20,627 bases of DNA from DAIOFH01 sp036745875 (GTDB taxonomy: Bacteria > Planctomycetota > SZUA-567). Each line of letters opens with the position of its first letter. The first letter of the stretch is position 1. A model generated the notes under the pieces. It made no database searches, had not been told where the DNA came from, and saw only the letters and a list, made by a program, of their open reading frames with translations. The translations under genes and the position numbers were made by a program. The stretch spans positions 1-20,627 of the forward strand of contig DAIOFH010000067.1 of assembly GCA_036745875.1 (NCBI GenBank), written 5' to 3'. Shown here piece after piece: positions 1-9,087 of the stretch.

Positions 1-1156
1 CGCCCGCGACGTTCGGGCCCATGGCGTGCATGAGCAGGAAGTTGGAGGGATTGGCCTTTTGGCCTTCGATCTGGGAGACGCGGGCCGCCATCGGGACGGC
101 GGAGACGCCGGCCGAGCCGATAAGCGGATTGACTTTGCCGCCGCTGAGCTTGCACATGATCTTGCCGAAGACAAGGCCGCCGAAGGTGGAAAAGCTGAAC
201 GCCAACAGACCGAGGACAATGATCTTGACCGTCGCGGCGGAGAGGAAGCCGACATTGGATCCGTCCTGGCCTTCAAGAAAACCGACCGATGTCGCGCCGA
301 CGGTAACCGCAAGGAAGATAGTGACGATGTTCATCAGGGCATTCTGGACAGTGTCGGAAAGTCGGTCGACGACGCCGCATTCCTTGAACAGGTTGCCAAG
401 CATCAGGCAGCCGATCAGGGGGGCGACAGAAGGCAGAACCAGGACGATGAAGATCGTCACAGCGATAGGGAAGATGATCCTGGTCGTTTTGGAGACCGGC
501 TTGTCCTGTTTCATGACGATCCCGCGTTCTTTTTCCGTGGTCATCAGCCTCATTATCGGCGGCTGTATCAGCGGAATCAGAGCCATGTAGGAATAGGCCG
601 CGATGGCGATGGGGCCCAGGAGGTGCGGAGCAAGCTTGGTCGTAAGGAAAATCGCCGTCGGACCGTCCGCTCCGCCGATGATGCCGATGGATGCGGCTTC
701 GGCGGGGGTGAACCCGAGGGTGATGGCGAGAATGAACGCGCAATAAACGCCCAGCTGCGCCGCCGCGCCAAGGATCATCGAGGACGGCCTGGACATCATC
801 GGGCCGAAGTCGGTCATCGCGCCGACGCCCATGAAGATCAGGCAGGGATAGACGCCCAGCTTGACGCCGAGATAGAGGATGTCCAGGAGTCCGCCGTTGT
901 GCAGGACTGCCATATAATCCACCGAGTGCGGATCGCCCTGGAAAAGCTCCATGTGCATCATATTACTAGCAGGCAGGTTCGAGAGGAGCATGCCGAAGGC
1001 TATGCCGACGAGGAGCAGAGGCTCGAACTTCTTGACAATTGCAAGGTACAGCAAGACGCAGGCGATTATGATCATCACCGGCGTTTCCCAGTGGATCGTC
1101 AGACCGACAAAGCCGGATTGCATCCAGAGGTCATGGAGGACTTCTTTGATATTCAT
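1..1156 (-). CDS. oadB: Na+-translocating decarboxylase beta subunit (OadB/GcdB type), partial
   Basis: This is the integral membrane subunit that couples decarboxylation of the carboxybiotin carrier to Na+ export. My translation from the ATG at 1156 gives 385 residues with no stop before the window edge, so the C-terminus is missing; from the family pattern I expect a few dozen residues to be absent. It is very hydrophobic, with many membrane segments. The family motif IIGGADGPTAIF, holding the essential Asp, is present. Near the cut end, NPLIGSAGVSAVPMAARVSQ matches the second conserved cation-binding block (Asn, Gly, Ser and Arg in the family spacing), followed by NFLLMHAMGPNVAG. A GGGGG Shine-Dalgarno lies 9 nt before the ATG, just after the stop of the biotin carrier gene 14 bp upstream. 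It is the last gene seen of the operon. The call is secure; the exact substrate is set by the carboxyltransferase. Confidence 0.95.
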   Translation of the reverse strand, partial: MNIKEVLHDLWMQSGFVGLTIHWETPVMIIIACVLLYLAIVKKFEPLLLVGIAFGMLLSNLPASNMMHMELFQGDPHSVDYMAVLHNGGLLDILYLGVKLGVYPCLIFMGVGAMTDFGPMMSRPSSMILGAAAQLGVYCAFILAITLGFTPAEAASIGIIGGADGPTAIFLTTKLAPHLLGPIAIAAYSYMALIPLIQPPIMRLMTTEKERGIVMKQDKPVSKTTRIIFPIAVTIFIVLVLPSVAPLIGCLMLGNLFKECGVVDRLSDTVQNALMNIVTIFLAVTVGATSVGFLEGQDGSNVGFLSAATVKIIVLGLLAFSFSTFGGLVFGKIMCKLSGGKVNPLIGSAGVSAVPMAARVSQIEGQKANPSNFLLMHAMGPNVAG

Positions 1157-1170
1157 CTATGTATTCCCCC

Positions 1171-1554
1171 TTATGCCAAAGTCACTAGGGGTGCGCCGGT
1201 ATCGACGGCGCCGCCCTTGGAGACCAGTATCCGGGATACCGTGCCGTCCCTGGGGGCGGGGATTTCGTTTTCCATCTTCATGGCTTCGAGGACGACCACG
1301 ACCTGGCCCGCCTTGACGGCGTCGCCGACATTCACTTTCACCTGAAGGATGGTGCCGGGCATCGGCGCTTTCACCGGTTCGCCCGAGAGGGCTGCGCCGG
1401 CGGCCGGAGCGGGGGCTGCCGCGGCAGGAGCTGCCGCGACGGGGGCGGCGACGGGAGCCGCGATCTGCACGTCCTGGACGCTGACAAGGATGGCTTCGCC
1501 GCGTTCCACTTCCACTTCATAGACTTTGCTGTTCAAAGTGACGTTATATTTCAT
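1171..1554 (-). CDS. Biotin carboxyl carrier protein of the Na+-translocating decarboxylase
   Basis: A 127-residue free biotin carrier that shuttles CO2 from the carboxyltransferase to the membrane beta subunit. Residues 1-30 form a short beta-rich N-terminal part, residues 31-57 are an Ala/Pro-rich flexible linker, and residues 60-127 are a biotinyl domain with the canonical EAMKMEN motif, so biotin should be attached at Lys93. In many oxaloacetate decarboxylases this domain is fused to the C-terminus of the alpha subunit. Here it is a separate gene, as in glutaconyl-CoA and methylmalonyl-CoA decarboxylases. A strong AGGAGGT ribosome-binding site overlaps the stop codon of the preceding gamma-like gene and lies 7 nt before the ATG, which suggests translational coupling. 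It could be named gcdC, mmdC or the oadA biotin domain; the role is clear, the symbol is not. Confidence 0.94.
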   Translation of the reverse strand: MKYNVTLNSKVYEVEVERGEAILVSVQDVQIAAPVAAPVAAAPAAAAPAPAAGAALSGEPVKAPMPGTILQVKVNVGDAVKAGQVVVVLEAMKMENEIPAPRDGTVSRILVSKGGAVDTGAPLVTLA

Positions 1555-1566
1555 AGTGTAAACCTC

Positions 1567-1920
1567 CTATTTCTTTTCACGAATGGAAATGAACCGCAGC
1601 TCATTGAGAGGCGCTTCCAGTTTGTCCGCGACGATCGCCATGACGAGAGCGGCGGTTTTGTCGTCGACATCGTGGAGCATAATCTCACCGAGGGAACCCC
1701 TGGCCGGAACCATGTTGGGATTCGCCGCCGGGGCGGGAGCCGCCGCCATTGGGGCAGCCGCTGCCGCCGCGACCGGTTTGGCCTCCATCGATTCGATGAT
1801 GCCTCTGAGTATTTTGATCATCGCCATGAGCACGATAAGGACGAAAAAGACGATCAGGAACCCAATGACCGAAGCGGAAAAAGCGTCGGTAAGGTTCATG
1901 AATGGGATTTTTTCTGTCAT
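1567..1920 (-). CDS. Decarboxylase gamma/delta-like small membrane subunit (OadG family)
   Basis: A 117-residue small subunit expected to hold the soluble carboxyltransferase and biotin carrier on the membrane beta subunit. It has one hydrophobic segment at about residues 15-38 (SVIGFLIVFFVLIVLMAMIK), then a flexible Ala/Pro-rich linker at about 48-72. A conserved C-terminal segment, DDKTAALVMAIVADKL, resembles the tail of OadG, GcdD and MmdD proteins. The ATG lies 3 bp after the stop of the carboxyltransferase gene, with AAGGTGGGA upstream as the ribosome-binding site inside that gene. Its stop codon overlaps the Shine-Dalgarno of the next gene. Family members diverge strongly, so the call rests on size, architecture and position between the alpha and biotin-carrier genes as much as on sequence. 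Confidence 0.88.
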   Translation of the reverse strand: MTEKIPFMNLTDAFSASVIGFLIVFFVLIVLMAMIKILRGIIESMEAKPVAAAAAAPMAAAPAPAANPNMVPARGSLGEIMLHDVDDKTAALVMAIVADKLEAPLNELRFISIREKK

Positions 1921-1923
1921 GGC

Positions 1924-3312
1924 TTATCCCACCTTTTCAATAGAGTACTTGACCTTGTTCTCATCCTGCTCCCGGCGGTATTCGAAGAACTTCTCGGCAA
2001 TCTGCGGGAAGACGATGTAGCTGAGGACGTCGTCGACGCCGCGGGCCAGGGGACCCGCCTCTTTCTTGCCGGTATCCATCCCGGGGGCAAGGGTTTCGGC
2101 GTAACGGCCTGTGGACCGTTTCGCGGCATCGGGGCCGAGGACCTTCTTGATCAGCCCGGGGTCGATCTCACCCGGCGCATTGCCGTATTCGCCAAGAAGG
2201 TACGCCTTGATTTCCTTGGAGACGTTCTTGTAGCGTTCGCCCGCGAGGACGTTGGCGACCGCCTGTACGCCAACCATCTGGCTGAGGGGGGTGACGAGCG
2301 GAGGATAGCCCATGTCCTTGCGGACGCGGGGCGTTTCCGCAAGCACCTCGTCAAGCCGGTCAAGGGCGTTTTGCGCCTTAAGCTGGGCGACGAGGTTCGA
2401 AAGCATGCCGCCGGGGATCTGGTAGGTGAGGGCGTCGGAGTCGGTGCCCATGACCTTGGGGTCCAGGAGGCCGCTGGCGAGGTATTCGTCGCGGACCGGC
2501 TTGAAGTAGTCGTTGATTTTCTTGAGGAGCTTCTGGTCGACATCGACCTGGTAGCCCATCTGCTTGAAGGCGTAGGCGCACGTTTCGGTCGCGGGCTGCG
2601 AAGTGCCGCCGGAGAAGCAGGAAATGGCGGTGTCGACGACGTCCGCGCCGGCTTCGACGGACTTCAGGTAGGTCATGAAGGCGAGGCCGGTGGTGCAGTG
2701 TGTGTGGATATGAAGCTGGAGCTTGCTGTTTTCCTTGATGCCTTTTACGAAGTCATAAGCTTCCTGCGGGCTCATTACGCCGGCCATATCCTTGATGCAG
2801 AGAGCGGTCGCGCCCATGGACTCGATCCGCTTGATCTGCTTGATGTAGCTTTCAAGGTTGTGGACGGGGCTGGTCGTATAGGAAATGGCGACCTGGGCGA
2901 CAGCGCCGCGTTTGACTGTCTCGCCAATGGACACTTCCAGGTTCCTGAGGTCGTTCAGGGCGTCGAAGATGCGGATCACGTCGATGCCGTTCTCCACCGA
3001 ACGCGCGACGAAGGAGCGGACGACGTCGTCGGGGTAGTGCTTGTAGCCGAGGAGGTTCTGGCCGCGCAGAAGCATTTGCAGCTTGGTCTTCGTGCAGACC
3101 GCCTTGATCTTGCGGAGGCGTTCCCAGGGATCCTCGTTCAGGTAGCGAAGGCAGGAGTCGAAGGTGGCGCCCCCCCAGCATTCGAGTGAGTAAAAACCCG
3201 CATCATCCAAGTCCTGAAGCGCCGGTTCGAACTTGGCAAACGGCATACGGGTGGCGATCAGCGACTGGTTCGCGTCGCGAAGTACGGTTTCGGTGAACAT
3301 TACCTTATGCAT
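1924..3312 (-). CDS. oadA: Oxaloacetate decarboxylase alpha / pyruvate carboxyltransferase subunit (lacks biotin domain)
   Basis: A 462-residue carboxyltransferase that moves CO2 from a 2-oxoacid, most likely oxaloacetate giving pyruvate, to biotin. The N-terminal DRE-TIM barrel starts with TETVLRDANQS (metal ligand Asp13). It carries the lysine expected to be carboxylated in CIKDMAGVMSP (Lys174) and the metal-binding HIHTHCTTG (His203, His205). Residues from about 290 match the conserved PYC/OADA domain, ending in YRREQDENKVKYSIEKVG. The usual C-terminal biotin domain is absent and is supplied by a separate gene two positions downstream. The same frame is open up to 3465, but I start at the ATG at 3312: GGAGGT lies 7 nt before it and homology begins there. 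A transcarboxylase 5S subunit would look similar; the adjacent beta subunit argues for the Na+ pump. Confidence 0.94.
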   Translation of the reverse strand: MHKVMFTETVLRDANQSLIATRMPFAKFEPALQDLDDAGFYSLECWGGATFDSCLRYLNEDPWERLRKIKAVCTKTKLQMLLRGQNLLGYKHYPDDVVRSFVARSVENGIDVIRIFDALNDLRNLEVSIGETVKRGAVAQVAISYTTSPVHNLESYIKQIKRIESMGATALCIKDMAGVMSPQEAYDFVKGIKENSKLQLHIHTHCTTGLAFMTYLKSVEAGADVVDTAISCFSGGTSQPATETCAYAFKQMGYQVDVDQKLLKKINDYFKPVRDEYLASGLLDPKVMGTDSDALTYQIPGGMLSNLVAQLKAQNALDRLDEVLAETPRVRKDMGYPPLVTPLSQMVGVQAVANVLAGERYKNVSKEIKAYLLGEYGNAPGEIDPGLIKKVLGPDAAKRSTGRYAETLAPGMDTGKKEAGPLARGVDDVLSYIVFPQIAEKFFEYRREQDENKVKYSIEKVG

Positions 3313-3328
3313 GCAGTTGACCTCCCAT
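3305..3328 (-). CDS. Possible 7-codon leader ORF overlapping the oadA start
   Basis: On the minus strand an ATG at 3328 opens a frame encoding MGGQLHA and stops with TAA at 3307-3305, five bases beyond the oadA ATG and in a different frame. A separate GGAGGT (3333-3338) lies 4 nt before this ATG, so the leader of oadA contains two perfect Shine-Dalgarno sequences in tandem. Ribosomes leaving the mini-ORF could re-initiate at oadA, or the arrangement could be chance. No function can be read from the peptide. Confidence 0.3.
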   Translation of the reverse strand: MGGQLHA

Positions 3329-3365
3329 GACGACCTCCAAAAAATTCTCTCTCTCTCCATACAAA

Positions 3366-3394
3366 CCGCATGTGCGATATGCTCGCACATGCGG
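3366..3394 (-). promoter_or_regulatory. Perfect 12-bp-arm palindrome in the oad leader (operator or 5' stem-loop)
   Basis: CCGCATGTGCGA (3366-3377) and TCGCACATGCGG (3383-3394) are exact reverse complements around the 5-nt loop TATGC. The palindrome begins at the transcription start predicted from the -10 box at 3407-3402. That position fits an operator for a dimeric repressor, or a stem-loop at the very 5' end of the oad mRNA. It is a poor fit to a terminator of the upstream gene because the following minus-strand bases are only partly T-rich. Confidence 0.6.
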
Positions 3395-3401
3395 AAAATA
3401 C

Positions 3402-3430
3402 ATGATAACAGAACTTTCCCGTTCTTGCCA
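3402..3430 (-). promoter_or_regulatory. Predicted promoter of the oad operon
   Basis: On the minus strand, TATCAT (3407-3402) is a 5/6 match to a sigma70 -10 box and is preceded by TG one base upstream (extended -10). TGGCAA (3430-3425) lies 17 bp upstream as a weak -35. The predicted start falls at about 3395, next to the palindrome, and leaves a leader of about 80 nt before oadA. Confidence 0.45.
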
Positions 3431-3451
3431 GAAGAATGTCCGCGTGGACTT

Positions 3452-3516
3452 TCAAAGAAAAGCAAACAAACCGCCGTCCGCTTTCCTTAAAGGTTCCAGG
3501 CTTCCGAGAAGGCGGT
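3452..3516 (-). terminator. Weak candidate terminator after the dehydroquinate dehydratase gene
   Basis: On the minus strand ACCGCC (3516-3511) can pair with GGCGGT (3475-3470), enclosing a smaller CCTTTAAGG palindrome, followed by the T-rich run TTGTTTGCTTTTCTTTG. The stem is short and the loop long, so this is only a candidate. It lies between the stop at 3526 and the oad promoter. Confidence 0.3.
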
Positions 3517-3525
3517 GCGAGCCGC

Positions 3526-4494
3526 TCACACCTCGATATAATCCGCCAGCCAACCCTCGTCCGCGCGGGTCAGCAGATTCGCGGCATTTTTTCCCTTGGC
3601 CGAATCCGTAAACGTATTTGCCCACCGCAAAATCGCCCGCTGGTAAGGAGCGACGACGGAAATCCTGGTAACATTCAGCGCGCCGGGTATGCTTTCCATG
3701 AACGAGCTGGCATCCGGGGACGGGAAGGGGATGCAGACCGCATTGGATGCTGTGTCGGCATATTGCATATTGGTGGCGCGCACCTCCGGAAAACCGTAGC
3801 CCATGCCTGAGAGCAAGGCGTGGATTTCCGTTTCGACGTTTATGGAGTTGATCCTGTAGAGTTGTTTTAAATCCTTTGCTGTCGGTTGTCCAGGGGCGGA
3901 TTCCGTACCGCTGCCGATGCTGCCGAAGGTGATCCTCGAGCCGAGATACTGCCCTACAATGCGACTGACTATGCCGATTTCCCCCATTGCGATGCCGACC
4001 ACGGGCTTCGGGCACTTTCTCATGGCATCGAACACACGGACATTGTCGGCGGGTGTTTTGGCAAACACGGCGAATTTGACCCAGTCTGCGGCTTTTACCT
4101 CGGCAAGCTTGTACATCTGTTCCGTAAGGTCTTCGGGCGTGCCGGCGAAGTCATGGAGGCTAAGGATGCGAATGGCGGCTCCGTATTGCGCGAAATAATC
4201 GAGATAGTCCAGATCGTCGGTTTCGGCATCGACATAGGCTGCCCCGGCCTTGACTGCGCGGCGCAGAATGTTCCTCCGTTCCGCACGGGTGCCGTCGAAG
4301 CCGCCGCCTTCCTGGCGCGAACGGCACGTCGCGAGAACCGGTCTGGTGGACGCTTTGACCAGGTGTTCTATCTTTGGCATTTCGGACATTGCGTCGAACC
4401 GGATTTCGTGGGCTTCGGCGTCTTCGAGCGCCGCCCTTCCAAGCATCGCCAGCATATCGCCGTTCGTGCCGGCACTGACTGGTACGCAGATCAT
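3526..4494 (-). CDS. aroD: Type I 3-dehydroquinate dehydratase with truncated shikimate dehydrogenase-like C-terminus
   Basis: A 322-residue protein. Residues 1 to about 213 form a class I 3-dehydroquinate dehydratase of the shikimate pathway: RSRQEGGGF, YVDAETDD, catalytic His114 in LSLHDFAGTP, Schiff-base Lys140 in WVKFAVFAK, MGEIGIVSRI and SAPGQ are all present. Residues from about 222 to 322 resemble the substrate-binding half of shikimate dehydrogenase, with NAVCIPF, SVVAPYQRAI and KNAANLL in the usual order. However, the SxSP motif is not recognisable, the expected VTxPxK lysine is replaced (APYQ), and the NADP-binding Rossmann domain is missing. The frame ends in a clear TGA, and I see no continuation in other frames. 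I start at the ATG at 4494, 6 nt after AAGGG; the TTG at 4500 would sit directly on that site. Dehydratase activity is likely; dehydrogenase activity is not. Confidence 0.87.
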   Translation of the reverse strand: MICVPVSAGTNGDMLAMLGRAALEDAEAHEIRFDAMSEMPKIEHLVKASTRPVLATCRSRQEGGGFDGTRAERRNILRRAVKAGAAYVDAETDDLDYLDYFAQYGAAIRILSLHDFAGTPEDLTEQMYKLAEVKAADWVKFAVFAKTPADNVRVFDAMRKCPKPVVGIAMGEIGIVSRIVGQYLGSRITFGSIGSGTESAPGQPTAKDLKQLYRINSINVETEIHALLSGMGYGFPEVRATNMQYADTASNAVCIPFPSPDASSFMESIPGALNVTRISVVAPYQRAILRWANTFTDSAKGKNAANLLTRADEGWLADYIEV

Positions 4495-4553
4495 GATCAA
4501 CCCTTCAGGTAAACGGCTTCATATGGTTTTTCCCAAAAACCGGTTGCGTCTTC

Positions 4554-4581
4554 ATTATATGAAATCGCATGTGCCTGTCCA
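4554..4581 (-). promoter_or_regulatory. Predicted promoter of the dehydroquinate dehydratase gene
   Basis: On the minus strand, TGGACA (4581-4576, 5/6 match to -35) is followed after 16 bp by a perfect TATAAT (4559-4554). Transcription would begin near 4547, downstream of the dehydrogenase operon terminator, giving a leader of about 53 nt. The leader contains a small perfect hairpin, GGTTTTT/AAAAACC (4525-4541, 3-nt loop), of unknown meaning. The gene therefore appears to be transcribed independently. Confidence 0.55.
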
Positions 4582-4601
4582 CTACCGCCTAAAAAACTTC
4601 G

Positions 4602-4643
4602 AAATAAAGAAAAACAGGCCATCCCGGAAAACGGGATGGCCTG
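4602..4643 (-). terminator. Strong intrinsic terminator of the 2-oxoacid dehydrogenase operon
   Basis: CAGGCCATCCCG (4615-4626) and CGGGATGGCCTG (4632-4643) form a perfect 12-bp stem with a 5-nt loop. On the minus strand the stem is followed directly by TTTTTCTTTATTT (4614-4602). It lies 38 bp after the stop of the E1 gene and ends that transcript. Confidence 0.88.
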
Positions 4644-4680
4644 ATACGGAGAACGAGCTTGCATAGACCACTCGCTCAGA

Positions 4681-7146
<2,466 letters not shown>

Positions 7147-7221
7147 TTTCGACCCTTTCTTGAATTATGATAAACCGCAAATATAGTTGATGATGAGTAG
7201 TAAGTAATTAAATGCACCCGA

Positions 7222-8559
7222 TTACATGAACATGATGTCTTTCATGATTTCCGCCACGGTGGGGTGGGGGAAGACGATCTGCTGGACATCCTGGGCGCGT
7301 AGTTCGGACTCGATCATGACTGCGGCGGCTCCGATCATTTCCGAGGCATAGGGACCGACGACGTGCATGCCGAGGACCTCGTCTCTCTCGCCGAGGATCG
7401 CTTTCACCGTGCCGCGGTCGCCTTCGGTTTCCGCAAGGAAGCGGCCCGAAGCGGCAAGTGGCATCTTCACCGCGCGGTATTTGATGCCCTTGGCCTTGGC
7501 CTGGGCTTCCGTCAGCCCTACGGAGGCAAGTTCCGGGTCGCCGTAGACGGCGGAAGGAATGGCGTCCTCGCGGCAAATGTCCGGAATGCCGAACATGTTA
7601 TTGACGGCGACGGTGGCCTGGCGGCTGGCGAAGTGGGCAAGCTGGATTTTCCCCGTGACGTCGCCTGCCGCGTAGACGTTGGGAGCGCTTGTCTGCGCCC
7701 GTTCGTTGACGACTATGCGGTTCTTTTCGATGGCGATATTGAGGTTTTCATAGCCGAGGCCGTCCAGATTGGCGACGCGGCCGGTGGCGGAGAGGATCAT
7801 ATCGGCGGCAGCCGTCTGTTCCTTTCCGGTGGAATCGGTGAAAAAGACCTTCTTTCCTTCCACCTTGCTGACGCGGGCATTCAGGTGGATGGTCGCACCG
7901 CGGGATTCAAGCTTCTTCTGGACTATGGCGGCGAATTCCTTTTCCGCCGCGCCGCAGACCTGCGGGAGCATTTCGATGACCGTGACCTTTTTCCCAAGCA
8001 TGGCGTAGAAGGTGGCGAACTCGATGCCTATGACGCCGCCGCCTATGACGATGAGGTGGTCGACCATCTTCGTCGCCGCGAGCATACCGGTGGAGTCAAC
8101 TACGTTCGGGTTGTCCTTGAGGCCGGGAATCGGGGGATGGGCCGGGCGGGAACCGGAACAGAGCAGGAGGTTGCGACCCTCGTATGTTTCACTGCCGACC
8201 TTGACGGAGGTACGGCTGAGCACTTCGGCGACGCCGTGGACGACTTCAGCCTTGGCCCGTTTCATCATTCCGGTAACGCCGTTCACCAGCGTCTCCTGCA
8301 CCTTTTCGGTGCGGGCCTTCATGACGGAATAGTCGAATTCAATATCCTTGCAGGTCACGCCGAACGGTTCCCCGCGCTTTGCGTGTTCATACAGTTTGGC
8401 CGAATTGAGAAAAGCCTTTGTCGGGATGCAGCCTCTGTTCAGGCACACGCCGCCGAGTTTGTCTTTTTCGATGAGGAGGATCTTCCGCCCGTGCTTTCCG
8501 GCATGTTCAGCCGCGACATAGCCGGCAGGTCCGGCACCGAGAATAATGAGGTCGTACAT
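7222..8559 (-). CDS. lpdA: Dihydrolipoamide dehydrogenase (E3)
   Basis: A 445-residue flavoprotein that reoxidises the dihydrolipoyl groups of E2 and reduces NAD+. It begins with the FAD-binding LIILGAGPAGYVAA. It has the redox disulfide in GGVCLNRGCIPTK (Cys39, Cys44), the NAD-binding HLIVIGGGVIGIEFA, the second FAD motif NVYAAGDVTG and the C-terminal catalytic HPTVAE (His432, Glu437). The open frame extends upstream to 8646 over the end of the acetyltransferase gene, but AGGAGA lies just before the ATG at 8559 and homology starts there. It is 37 bp downstream of the acetyltransferase gene and upstream of E1 in the operon. The family call is secure; its dedication to this complex follows from context. 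Confidence 0.96.
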   Translation of the reverse strand: MYDLIILGAGPAGYVAAEHAGKHGRKILLIEKDKLGGVCLNRGCIPTKAFLNSAKLYEHAKRGEPFGVTCKDIEFDYSVMKARTEKVQETLVNGVTGMMKRAKAEVVHGVAEVLSRTSVKVGSETYEGRNLLLCSGSRPAHPPIPGLKDNPNVVDSTGMLAATKMVDHLIVIGGGVIGIEFATFYAMLGKKVTVIEMLPQVCGAAEKEFAAIVQKKLESRGATIHLNARVSKVEGKKVFFTDSTGKEQTAAADMILSATGRVANLDGLGYENLNIAIEKNRIVVNERAQTSAPNVYAAGDVTGKIQLAHFASRQATVAVNNMFGIPDICREDAIPSAVYGDPELASVGLTEAQAKAKGIKYRAVKMPLAASGRFLAETEGDRGTVKAILGERDEVLGMHVVGPYASEMIGAAAVMIESELRAQDVQQIVFPHPTVAEIMKDIMFM

Positions 8560-8596
8560 ACCATCTCCTGTGTTTTCTTTTTCTGTACGGTATTTG

Positions 8597-9085
8597 TCAG
8601 GATTTTTTCTGTTTGCGCATTTCCACGCATTTGGGGCCGTTTTCAACCTGGAACGATTTGCCTGTCTTTACATAACCGAGTTTGGAATAGATGTGGAAGT
8701 TCTCGTCGCTAAACTCCCCGCAATCCAGGACAAACTCGAACACCGCCGGATTCAGTTCCTCCACGGCTTGCGCCATGATCTGGCCGAATCCTTTGCCCTG
8801 ATGATCCGGGTCCACGGACAACCGGCCAAAATAGACGCTCCCGTCATCAAGAGCCTTCATCCTCAGGGACGCGACGATTTTCCGGTCGAGAAGGCCGACT
8901 ACAAGCCGCTTGCCATCCGATGATTCGCGCTCCAGGCTTTCCGGCGTTTCCGACAGCGGAGGGATGTCCTCCCCGTACAGGGGCGCTTCCTTCGCCCTAT
9001 AGGCCCTGCGCTGGATATCGAGAACCGCCTCATAGTCTTCGGGACGCCCGAGACGGACGGTGAGGGCGGCCGTTTGGTCGGACAT
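8597..9085 (-). CDS. GNAT-family N-acetyltransferase
   Basis: A 162-residue protein with a single GNAT fold. The acetyl-CoA-binding motif A is clear, LSVDPDHQGKGFGQIMAQ at about residues 89-106 (Q-G-K-G-F-G core), followed by LGYVKTGKSF typical of the last strands. Its substrate cannot be read from sequence. The start is the ATG at 9085, two bases after the E2 stop codon, with GGGAG inside the E2 end as a possible ribosome-binding site; this is almost certainly translational coupling. The frame stays open further upstream inside E2, but that stretch does not look like GNAT sequence. Its place between E2 and E3 makes an acetyl-CoA-linked role, such as acetylation of a complex subunit or a small molecule, an attractive guess only. 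Confidence 0.86.
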   Translation of the reverse strand: MSDQTAALTVRLGRPEDYEAVLDIQRRAYRAKEAPLYGEDIPPLSETPESLERESSDGKRLVVGLLDRKIVASLRMKALDDGSVYFGRLSVDPDHQGKGFGQIMAQAVEELNPAVFEFVLDCGEFSDENFHIYSKLGYVKTGKSFQVENGPKCVEMRKQKKS

Positions 9086-9087
9086 GG

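Noticed and set aside
26..3189. Long plus-strand reading frames (439 and 505 codons) opposite the Na+ pump genes
   Set aside because: They are antisense to clearly conserved genes, have Asp/His/Arg-rich composition typical of GC-rich shadow frames, and show no family motif.
3313..3465. Upstream extension of the oadA frame to 3465
   Set aside because: The extra 51 residues run through the palindrome and promoter, do not look like the family, and the ATG at 3312 has a perfect Shine-Dalgarno.
4495..4500. TTG at 4500 as the start of the dehydroquinate dehydratase
   Set aside because: The AAGGG ribosome-binding site would touch the TTG; the ATG at 4494 has normal spacing.
8560..8646. Upstream extension of the E3 frame over the end of the GNAT gene
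   Set aside because: The FAD-binding motif begins right after the ATG at 8559, which has AGGAGA before it.
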